Assembly: GCA_021201175.1 (NCBI GenBank)
Contig: JAJQFK010000282.1
Coordinates: 1-5,635, forward strand
Source: Candidatus Gastranaerophilales bacterium
Lineage (GTDB): Bacteria > Cyanobacteriota > Vampirovibrionia > Gastranaerophilales > Gastranaerophilaceae
Direction of reading: 5' to 3'
Length of the DNA stretch: 5,635 nucleotides
The translations under genes and the position numbers were made by a program. The notes under the pieces are model-generated. The model saw only the letters and a program-made list of their open reading frames with translations, was not told the DNA's origin and searched no databases. This document shows positions 1 to 5,635 of this stretch, in pieces (positions within the stretch are counted from its first letter, which is position 1; the number at the start of each line of letters is the position of its first letter).

Positions 1-409
1 TATCTTTTATAACAGTATCATAGATAGAATAATCGTCTTTTTTATATACCAAAGTATTATGATAACAACAATATTTTGAAGCAAAAGAAAATAAATTAAT
101 ATTGCCATTGCATCGTGCCAACTCACCTACTAAAGTTATATCCCCTTGACGAACTCTTTCATCAAAATTTTCTATTTTACATATAATTTTTGCTAAATCG
201 GGAACGCATATTCTACTTTTATACCTATTTAGATTTGTAGAATTTGTTACATCAATAAGAGATATTTTGAGAGCAATTTCAATCATATCATTATTTTTGG
301 GATATTTCATAAGTACATCTTGTATTAATTTATGTTCTTGACCATAATTTGAACTTTCTAATACTTTCTTGTGTCCTTCTTTAATATCATCTGTTGTTAC
401 ATCTAACAT
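1..409 (-). CDS. Unrecognised protein, 3' end outside window (partial)
   Basis: This frame opens with ATG at 409-407 and stays open for 136 codons to the left edge, so the C-terminus is missing. It is too incomplete to name. The start is well supported: a perfect AGGAGG lies 7 nt upstream, and the start overlaps the stop of the ABC transporter gene by 7 bp (ATGTTAG), a typical coupled junction. The visible part (MLDVTTDDIKEGHKKVLESS...) looks soluble and mostly helical, with no signal peptide or membrane segment. The most distinctive stretch is about residues 91-133: ITLVGELA, then NLFSFASKYCCYHN, then DDYSIYDTVIKD. The order SFASKYC-x-x-HN followed by a tyrosine and IYD resembles a motif I recall from uncharacterised bacterial proteins, possibly with a helix-hairpin-helix DNA-glycosylase-like fold. 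That is memory only and is not demonstrated here. Nothing in it points to sugar chemistry, so its position after the exporter may be operonic convenience. The coding call is firm; the function is unknown. Confidence 0.85.
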   Translation of the reverse strand, partial: MLDVTTDDIKEGHKKVLESSNYGQEHKLIQDVLMKYPKNNDMIEIALKISLIDVTNSTNLNRYKSRICVPDLAKIICKIENFDERVRQGDITLVGELARCNGNINLFSFASKYCCYHNTLVYKKDDYSIYDTVIKD

Positions 410-2229
410 TTTATAGCCTCCTGTTTTTTAAACTGCATATCATAAAGCGTTTTGTATTGCCCACCTTCAATATTCATTAATTCTTCGTGCGTACCAAGTT
501 CTATGAGTTTGCCTTCATTTATTACAGCAATTCTATCTGCGTTTTTGATTGTTGAAAGTCGGTGAGCGATAATAAATACAGTTCTGTCTTTCATTAAGTT
601 GTCCATTGCCTTTTGAACAATTGCTTCTGATTCATTGTCTAATGCTGAAGTTGCTTCGTCAAGTATTACAATCGGGGCGTTTCTTAACATCGCACGAGCA
701 ATTGCAACACGTTGTCTTTGTCCACCCGATAGTGTTAGACCACGTTCTCCAAGTTGAGTATCAAGTCCATCAGGCAATTCTTGAATCATATCTTGTAAAT
801 GAGCAGATTTTATAGCTTGCATTAATTCTTCCGCAGTTGCTTGAGGATTTCCCATCATAATATTTTCTTTTATTGTTCCCGAATATAAGAAATTATCTTG
901 AAATACCATTGATATATTATGACGAAGTGATGAAAGTGAAAATTCTCTTATATCAACATTATCAATAGTGATTGAGCCTGATTTAATATCGTAAAATCGA
1001 GGTATCAAATTTACAAGAGTTGATTTACCGCCACCAGAATTACCGACTATTGCAAGAGTTTCATTTTTATTTATGGTTAAACTTAAATTCTTCAGTACAG
1101 GTTGATTTGGTGCATACTCAAACCAAACGTTTTGCAGTTCAATTTTCTCATTTAAACCTTTCATATCTATTGCATTTTTTTTATCCAGTATCGCAGGCTG
1201 TAAATCAAAAAGTTCAAAAACCCTACCCATTGCTACAAAAATATTCTGTATCCCTGTAAGTGTATTTCCTAAAGTCTTTACAGGCTTATATAAAAGCAAT
1301 AATGAAGTTACAAATGATGCAAAACTTCCTGTAGTCATTTTGCCGGAATTAATCAAATATGTTCCGACACCGAGAACCATTGCAATACCAAAAGAAGCTA
1401 TTAAATACATCAATGGAGACATCCATGCAGTTCTTTTTAACAAAGAAATACCTATGTTGTAACCTTCTAATATTTGTTGTCTAAAATAAAATTTATGTAT
1501 GTCTTGAAGTCCATAGGCTGCCATAACCTTATTGCCTGCATATGTTTCATTCATATTGGTTGTAATTTTTCCTCCAATGACCATATTTTTATTTGAGGCT
1601 TCTTTGATTTTTTTTCTAATTAAAGAAACCGGAATAAAAGCTATACACAATACTAAAATACCAATAAATGCGAGTTGCCAAGAACTATATAACATAACAA
1701 CAATTAAACCTAATGCACCACAAAGAGCAGTTGTTATTGTTTTAATATTGTCAACAATACCTGCTGATGCAGTAGCAGGATCTCCTAAATATCTTCCTAG
1801 AATAATCCCTGATGAGTTTTCGTCAAAAAACTGCGGATGCATATGGATTAATCTATCATACAAATCAAATCTTACATCATTTGTAATATGTGCACTTGTC
1901 CAAGCTGATATATAATCATTTAAATACCTCAAAATTCCCTGTATTGCTGCAAAAAGAACAATTCCTATTGGTAAAATGAAAGCCATTTGTAAACTTGATA
2001 TTTCAAAATGCCACGCCAAAATATCAAAACTTAATGCTGTACCCCCAATAACATAGTCCATATAAGGTTTTAATACAAATGCAGTTACTCCATCCAATAA
2101 TCCTAATGGAATCGCTATTAAAAATCCTAACAAAATCCTAAACCAATATGGGCGAATATATGGATATATTCTTTTTAATAACCAACTATACTTGAATGAG
2201 TTTTGTGCCGTAGTATTGCTTAATTTCAT
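403..2229 (-). CDS. MsbA-type ABC transporter, fused permease and ATPase
   Basis: This is a complete 608-residue half-transporter, normal for the MsbA/lipid flippase class, that would act as an inner-membrane homodimer. Residues 25-325 form the type-IV exporter permease, with membrane segments near 30-50, 80-103, 166-182, 185-203, 270-292 and 303-325. The ATPase domain follows from about 362. It carries Walker A GNSGGGKST (396-404), Q-loop Q444, signature LSGGQRQ (500-506), Walker B IVILDE (520-525, catalytic E525), D-loop SALD (528-531) and H-loop H556. All catalytic residues are present, so it should be active. Family knowledge allows export of lipid A, lipid-linked oligosaccharide or other amphiphiles. 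Its place behind a glycosyltransferase-like gene, a radical SAM gene and a pyruvyl transferase gene favours a glycan or glycolipid substrate (PglK/Wzk-like role), but the sequence cannot tell this from core MsbA. The start has a modest AAAAGG 6 nt upstream. A 50-bp gap separates it from the preceding gene, and its stop overlaps the next gene by 7 bp. Confidence is high for the family and low for the substrate. Confidence 0.95.
   Translation of the reverse strand: MKLSNTTAQNSFKYSWLLKRIYPYIRPYWFRILLGFLIAIPLGLLDGVTAFVLKPYMDYVIGGTALSFDILAWHFEISSLQMAFILPIGIVLFAAIQGILRYLNDYISAWTSAHITNDVRFDLYDRLIHMHPQFFDENSSGIILGRYLGDPATASAGIVDNIKTITTALCGALGLIVVMLYSSWQLAFIGILVLCIAFIPVSLIRKKIKEASNKNMVIGGKITTNMNETYAGNKVMAAYGLQDIHKFYFRQQILEGYNIGISLLKRTAWMSPLMYLIASFGIAMVLGVGTYLINSGKMTTGSFASFVTSLLLLYKPVKTLGNTLTGIQNIFVAMGRVFELFDLQPAILDKKNAIDMKGLNEKIELQNVWFEYAPNQPVLKNLSLTINKNETLAIVGNSGGGKSTLVNLIPRFYDIKSGSITIDNVDIREFSLSSLRHNISMVFQDNFLYSGTIKENIMMGNPQATAEELMQAIKSAHLQDMIQELPDGLDTQLGERGLTLSGGQRQRVAIARAMLRNAPIVILDEATSALDNESEAIVQKAMDNLMKDRTVFIIAHRLSTIKNADRIAVINEGKLIELGTHEELMNIEGGQYKTLYDMQFKKQEAIKC
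417..422 (-). promoter_or_regulatory. Strong Shine-Dalgarno site for the terminal gene
   Basis: The minus strand reads AGGAGG, followed by 7 nt and then ATG at 409. This is the best anti-16S match in the window. It lies inside the last codons of the ABC transporter gene. It fixes the start of the partial downstream gene and suggests that gene is translated well in its own right, not only by read-through coupling. Confidence 0.85.
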
Positions 2230-2235
2230 TTTTTA

Positions 2236-2241
2236 CCTTTT
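2236..2241 (-). promoter_or_regulatory. Shine-Dalgarno-like site of the ABC transporter gene
   Basis: The minus strand reads AAAAGG, followed by 6 nt and the ATG at 2229. It is weaker than the other sites in the run. It supports the chosen start, which sits in the only real intergenic gap here (2230-2279, 50 bp). That gap is almost pure A/T. I see no convincing promoter boxes and no GC-rich hairpin in it, so read-through from the upstream genes is the simplest reading. Confidence 0.55.
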
Positions 2242-2279
2242 ATTCAAATGTAAGTTAAATTTTGTTTTAAACTAAATTA

Positions 2280-3404
2280 CTAAAAGCTATTATTTTTTAG
2301 GGCGACGCCATTTTTGAGGCAATAATCTACAAAATTATCAAAATTTTGTTTATAGATTTTATTGAATTCTGAATAGTCACACATATCATAATAATATTGA
2401 AGAGGTTTTGTTGAATCAAAGTCTTTAAGTTTTATGTGAGGAATTTTATGGTGCATTGCCATTTCTTCCATTCTTTTATCGACACAAATCGGTAATGCCG
2501 GTACTCCTGCCAAAATTGCAGCAATATTGCCATGTATCTGTGTACCTATACTAAAATCAACATTTTTAAGCCCTTTAATCCAATCATTAACAGAAAAATA
2601 ATAGCATCCAGATTTAATTAGAAAGTCTTTAATTAAATTATATTTTATAAAGTAATTATAACCGCTAATTTCTTTAAAAAATTGTGTTTGCATTGTATAG
2701 GCTATATCAATATTGTTTTGCTTGAATAAATTATGAAAATAATGGAATATTTTTGTATGTATTTCAATAAAATTTTTATGTGTTTCACAGAGTTCAAGGA
2801 AATTTAGATTAAAATTAAAATTTAATTTTTTAATTTGTTTTTCAGGATTATTTATTTGAAAAGCAGGGTTCATATGATAGAAAACAGATGGACAACCTAT
2901 AATTCTGACATTTTTAATACCGTGTTTATTTAATACATCCTTAGCAAATTCTCCACGTACTCCAATCTCGTTTCTTTCTGCAATTGCACTTAAAGTATAA
3001 ATCATATCACGAGAAAGAGAAATTTGTCCATTATTGTCATACCTAAACCCCAAACTTATAGGAACAATTTTTATTCCTGTTTTAAGGATATTATCCCAGT
3101 AATTTCTGTCCCAATAATGATTGGGAGAAATACAATGAAGAACATTTGTAACAACTGCTTCTGCATTAGTATTCTTAAAATCGTAATTACTGGGTATCCA
3201 TTGTGCATTAATGTTTTTAGCTAATGAGTCCGACATTAAAAGCATTCCTGTATTTTGTCTATAGTTGTGAGTGAGAAAAACCTCTGCAATTTTTGAAGCT
3301 TTCATTTTAATTAAATCAGCAAATTTTAATGGCTTTTGCATATTATAATCGCCGTTATGGAATAAAAGAGTCTTGATTGTTTGGTTTTTAGTTTTTAAGT
3401 CCAT
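2280..3404 (-). CDS. Polysaccharide pyruvyl transferase family protein
   Basis: This 374-residue protein belongs to the polysaccharide pyruvyl transferase family (PF04230 type, GT-B-like fold). Characterised members move pyruvate from phosphoenolpyruvate onto a sugar to form a ketal, adding negative charge to capsule, exopolysaccharide or cell-wall glycans. The supporting motifs appear in the expected order. An NTGMLL segment (51-56) after strand VFLT fits the N-x-G-x-x-L form of the N-terminal motif. IVPISLGF is at 113-120. VRGEFAKDVLNKHGIKNV (149-166) leads into IIGCPS (168-173). The C-terminal signature is DFSIGTQIHGNIAAILAG (283-300), with H291, then VPALPI and DKRMEEMAMHHKIPHI (309-324). 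There is no signal peptide, so it should act in the cytoplasm. About 38 residues precede the first core strand, slightly long for the family. The start is set by AAGGAG 8 nt upstream. Its first 10 bp overlap the end of the radical SAM gene. The acceptor sugar is unknown, and some family members use other donors, so pyruvylation itself is inferred. Confidence 0.9.
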   Translation of the reverse strand: MDLKTKNQTIKTLLFHNGDYNMQKPLKFADLIKMKASKIAEVFLTHNYRQNTGMLLMSDSLAKNINAQWIPSNYDFKNTNAEAVVTNVLHCISPNHYWDRNYWDNILKTGIKIVPISLGFRYDNNGQISLSRDMIYTLSAIAERNEIGVRGEFAKDVLNKHGIKNVRIIGCPSVFYHMNPAFQINNPEKQIKKLNFNFNLNFLELCETHKNFIEIHTKIFHYFHNLFKQNNIDIAYTMQTQFFKEISGYNYFIKYNLIKDFLIKSGCYYFSVNDWIKGLKNVDFSIGTQIHGNIAAILAGVPALPICVDKRMEEMAMHHKIPHIKLKDFDSTKPLQYYYDMCDYSEFNKIYKQNFDNFVDYCLKNGVALKNNSF

Positions 3405-4639
3405 TCCGTAATCTCCTTTTTTGAAATAGCAAACTTTTTAGCTTTTCTGTCTTTAATATTGCAGTATTTACAAAAATCGGTTCTATGTGTACAAAATTCA
3501 GCAATCTCTTCATAAGATATAGCTTTATAAATATCTATATAATCATTTTCAGTAACTTCAAGATTTTGATTAAAATGTTTGTTAAAATAACCAACATAAG
3601 GAATAAAAGGACAAGTATAAATTTTCCCATGCCTTAATGTTATTGACTCATTGAACTGATAACAGGAAATATATTGATATCTTGGCACTTTTCCTTTTAA
3701 ATCAAAAGGATGATGAACGGATAATTTGTCAATATCTTTGCCATAATATTTATTCTCACCGACTGTATGCGGATCAACTTTGCCTACTTCTACGAAACGT
3801 TCATATTTTAAACCATATTCTTCGGCTTTTTTATCAATTTTTTGGAAGTCTAATTTAAGAGGATAAGTTGTAACCATTAATGTTACATCATAGTCTTTCA
3901 TAGCCTGCCATAAATTTCCATTTTCACCTTTTTCAAGCGGTAATAACAAAATGCCGTTCGTAAAGAAAAATATTGTTGAAGTTGGGAATTTTTCTCTTGT
4001 AATTCTCATAAAATCTATTAAATAAGGATGTAATGTTGGTTCACCGCCTTGAATTTTGAAAATTCCCATTTCGCCACCCATAAGTTCTGCAAGTCTTGTC
4101 ATATCTCGCTCAAATTCTTCAATATCCAATAGATATTTATCGGCAATAGGAGCAAAGTGATCACAACATTGACAATTCAAATTACAATAATCTGCAATAT
4201 TAACTTCAAGCCAGAAATTTTCCTTACATCTAGGTGTCATTTTGTATGGAATGGTTCTTTTATTCCATTCGGACATAAAATAGAGTTCTTTAAAACCATA
4301 TTTTTGTAACTGATTATATGTCCAGTTACACATGTAATCTTCATTGCTCACTATAACACAGGTATCATTTGTAACCTTTTTGCGTTTATGAAAAGCTTTC
4401 TTGACAGCAACTTTATTTTTTGCCTGCTCTAACGTATAAACAGGTTTTGGTAAATTTTCAACAACTTGATTACCATAATCTACTAAAAAGCCTTCTACAA
4501 AGATATTGCAGGAATTTAAAAATTTTTCAATTAAAATTTGAGGTTCTTTTCTGTCATATATAAAGATATGTTTATGTTTTCCACAAAATTTAACCATATC
4601 TTCAACTTGTATAATGTTTGGATTATCTTGATTAGCCAT
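3395..4639 (-). CDS. Radical SAM Fe-S protein with N-terminal Rossmann-like domain
   Basis: This is a complete 414-residue radical SAM enzyme, expected to reductively cleave S-adenosylmethionine at a [4Fe-4S] cluster. The cluster motif is C152-x3-C156-x2-C159 (YCNLNCQCCDHFAP), with an extra C158. The SAM-contact motif GGEPTLHPY starts at 198, and FFFTNG (224-229) supplies a later barrel strand. More cysteines follow at C326, C343, C383, C390 and C393 (TDFCKYC), in the place where SPASM/twitch-type members bind an auxiliary cluster. Residues 1-125 form a separate alpha/beta domain: IFIYDR, VEGFLVD, PVYTLEQA, CVIVSNEDY, LQKYGFKELYFM. This follows the plan of sugar-locus Rossmann-like domains (PglD N-terminal type) but lacks a glycine-rich loop. 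Radical SAM proteins of this general type occur in surface-polysaccharide clusters, and the neighbours here agree. The reaction is unknown; modification of a sugar, lipid carrier or small peptide is possible. The start has AGAGG 8 nt upstream, overlaps the upstream gene by 8 bp, and the stop overlaps the pyruvyl transferase start by 10 bp. Confidence 0.92.
   Translation of the reverse strand: MANQDNPNIIQVEDMVKFCGKHKHIFIYDRKEPQILIEKFLNSCNIFVEGFLVDYGNQVVENLPKPVYTLEQAKNKVAVKKAFHKRKKVTNDTCVIVSNEDYMCNWTYNQLQKYGFKELYFMSEWNKRTIPYKMTPRCKENFWLEVNIADYCNLNCQCCDHFAPIADKYLLDIEEFERDMTRLAELMGGEMGIFKIQGGEPTLHPYLIDFMRITREKFPTSTIFFFTNGILLLPLEKGENGNLWQAMKDYDVTLMVTTYPLKLDFQKIDKKAEEYGLKYERFVEVGKVDPHTVGENKYYGKDIDKLSVHHPFDLKGKVPRYQYISCYQFNESITLRHGKIYTCPFIPYVGYFNKHFNQNLEVTENDYIDIYKAISYEEIAEFCTHRTDFCKYCNIKDRKAKKFAISKKEITEWT
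3413..3418 (-). promoter_or_regulatory. Shine-Dalgarno site of the pyruvyl transferase gene
   Basis: The minus strand reads AAGGAG, followed by 8 nt and the ATG at 3404. It lies within the last codons of the radical SAM gene. It favours this start over the in-frame methionine at residue 22 (NMQKPL), which has no ribosome binding site upstream. Confidence 0.8.
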
Positions 4640-5635
4640 TTATTTTTCCTCTTAATTTAATAGTTTGTATCTTTTCTAGGACTTCTTCTATAATTTGATT
4701 CTCATTTTTATAGAGATTAACATCATATTCGTATATTCGGTCTTTATTCACGTTAGGTAATTTTTTTATAGAATAGCCACTTAAAACTTTATCTGATTTT
4801 AGTCTTTTAAACCCTGGTCTGCTTGGAAAATCTGTATAAAATGCGAATAATGGCACATCATTTTGAGACAAGCATTCCAAAAAGCCGCTTCTCATACCAA
4901 TTATTGCAACTGCATATTTTGACAATTCAATAGCTTCCTCATAGGTTAGGAAAGCTGAGGTTGCATCCATAGGGAGATTTCTAAAATCCATTGAGTTACA
5001 AAATACTTCATATCCTTTTGCCTTAAAACTTTTACATAAAATATCCCAAAAATCTTTTTCCATTGGTTCATTTGACAATGTTTCGGGAGATATAAAAATA
5101 AATTTATTATTTAGTATATATTTAGTAATTTTTTCAGCCTTTTGTTTGGCACTCTCGCTAGTTTGATATTTTTTAATGTCATTATTTAATTTAAGATGTT
5201 CTCTTAGACATTCATAATAATGGGCATAATTGTCTCTAATCTTGTTTTCAACTTCAACAAAATATTTTTCATTTGTAGGAACAAATATTTGTTTATTCTT
5301 ATATTTAAAATCTACAACAGGAACTCCTCTTGATACAAGGGGAACATTAACTCTTTTTATGTAAGCCATCGGAACGTTAGGGAAAAACATTTTACAAATA
5401 TTCAAATGATATTTTGCAGTAAAAATAAGTATAAATTTAGAAGATTTATTATTATGCAACCATTGTGCAAAATGGTGCATAAGTAAGAAGAATTCGCCGC
5501 TTCTTGATAAAAATATGTAATAATCCTTATATTCAGGATATTTTTCAAGAACATCCATTAAAAAATTATTTAGAAATTCTTTATTTATATTTTTTGTCCA
5601 TACAGGTAGAAATAAAAAATAATATAGTTTATATG
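4632..5635 (-). CDS. Glycosyltransferase-like GT-B protein, 5' end outside window (partial)
   Basis: The frame ends with TAA at 4634-4632 and is open all the way to the right edge, so at least 333 residues are visible and the true start is probably beyond 5635. The ATG at 5558 (308-residue version) has only A/T-rich sequence upstream and no Shine-Dalgarno. The 25 extra codons read YKLYYFLFLPVWTKNI then NKEFLNNFL, a plausible N-terminal segment of a sugar transferase. Numbering from that ATG, residues 11-85 form an alpha/beta first half (YYIFLSRSGEFFLLMHHF, FILIFTAKYHLNIC). A Lys/Glu-rich helical linker covers 100-148. Residues 152-245 look like the nucleotide-sugar-binding half of a GT-B fold: FIFISPET (153-160), KGYEVFCN (181-188), YEEAIELSKYAVAIIGMRSG (206-225), then VPLFAFY (235-241). 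This layout recalls GT9/heptosyltransferase-like proteins. No catalytic residue can be assigned. There is no signal peptide in the visible part. It overlaps the next gene by 8 bp. The glycosyltransferase call is inferred from fold-like pattern, not from a diagnostic motif; the coding call is firm. Confidence 0.65.
   Translation of the reverse strand, partial: YKLYYFLFLPVWTKNINKEFLNNFLMDVLEKYPEYKDYYIFLSRSGEFFLLMHHFAQWLHNNKSSKFILIFTAKYHLNICKMFFPNVPMAYIKRVNVPLVSRGVPVVDFKYKNKQIFVPTNEKYFVEVENKIRDNYAHYYECLREHLKLNNDIKKYQTSESAKQKAEKITKYILNNKFIFISPETLSNEPMEKDFWDILCKSFKAKGYEVFCNSMDFRNLPMDATSAFLTYEEAIELSKYAVAIIGMRSGFLECLSQNDVPLFAFYTDFPSRPGFKRLKSDKVLSGYSIKKLPNVNKDRIYEYDVNLYKNENQIIEEVLEKIQTIKLRGKING
4648..4652 (-). 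promoter_or_regulatory. Shine-Dalgarno site of the radical SAM gene
   Basis: The minus strand reads AGAGG (within AGAGGAAAAA), followed by 8 nt and the ATG at 4639. It lies inside the 3' end of the glycosyltransferase-like gene. It supports the start at 4639 and a coupled arrangement with the upstream stop codon at 4634-4632. Confidence 0.75.

Noticed and set aside
606..1915. Plus-strand open frames of 69-127 codons opposite the ABC transporter
   Set aside because: They lie antisense to an intact, motif-rich gene. Their translations show no domain pattern, so they are shadows of the real reading frame.
2258..2278. Weak inverted repeat in the 50-bp gap before the ABC transporter, considered as a terminator
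   Set aside because: The arms are A/T only, imperfect, and not followed by a proper T-run on the coding strand; the stem would be too weak for rho-independent termination.
2811..2829. Near-perfect A/T palindrome (9-bp arms, 1-bp centre) on an AT-only stretch
   Set aside because: It lies inside the pyruvyl transferase coding sequence, in the Lys/Asn/Phe-rich stretch KKLNFNFNLNF, and is made only of A and T. Such palindromes arise by chance in this composition, and there is no sign of an operator or terminator.
3024..3224. Plus-strand 66-codon open frame opposite the pyruvyl transferase gene
   Set aside because: It is antisense to a well-supported coding sequence and has no recognisable protein pattern.
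1..5635. Mobile elements, CRISPR repeats, tRNA or rRNA genes
   Set aside because: I saw no regularly spaced repeats, transposase-like translations, terminal inverted repeats or RNA gene signatures on either strand. Nearly all the sequence is accounted for by the five coding regions.

Overview
The window is one densely packed, co-directional run of five genes, all read from the minus strand, so transcription runs from position 5635 towards 1. The DNA is strongly AT-rich (about 30% G+C by eye), with Lys/Asn/Ile/Phe-rich proteins and A/T-ending codons. Spacing is tight and Shine-Dalgarno sites are clear, so the source is a bacterium. The gene content (glycan assembly enzymes plus an MsbA-type ABC exporter) suggests a low-GC, possibly gut-associated lineage making a surface polysaccharide or glycolipid. 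I cannot fix the phylum from this window. An AT-rich gut lineage with an outer membrane (for example Gastranaerophilales-like or a campylobacterote) is only a guess.

In transcription order: (1) 5635-4632, a glycosyltransferase-like GT-B protein whose reading frame runs off the right edge, so its N-terminus is missing. (2) 4639-3395, a radical SAM iron-sulfur enzyme with an N-terminal Rossmann-like domain. (3) 3404-2280, a polysaccharide pyruvyl transferase family protein. (4) 2229-403, a complete MsbA-type half ABC transporter with permease and ATPase in one chain. (5) 409 to the left edge, the first 136 residues of an unrecognised protein preceded by the best ribosome binding site in the window. 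Three of the four junctions overlap (8, 10 and 7 bp), and the fourth is a 50-bp gap. This fits a single transcript with translational coupling. No internal promoter or rho-independent terminator was seen.

Working model (inference): the transferase extends a glycan, the radical SAM enzyme and the pyruvyl-transferase-family protein modify it or its precursor, and the ABC protein moves a lipid-linked product across the inner membrane. The radical SAM / pyruvyl transferase pair is the least conventional part and the best candidate for undescribed chemistry. The last gene does not look like a glycan enzyme and may be an accessory or unrelated passenger. No RNA genes, insertion sequences, CRISPR arrays or other mobile-element signatures were found.
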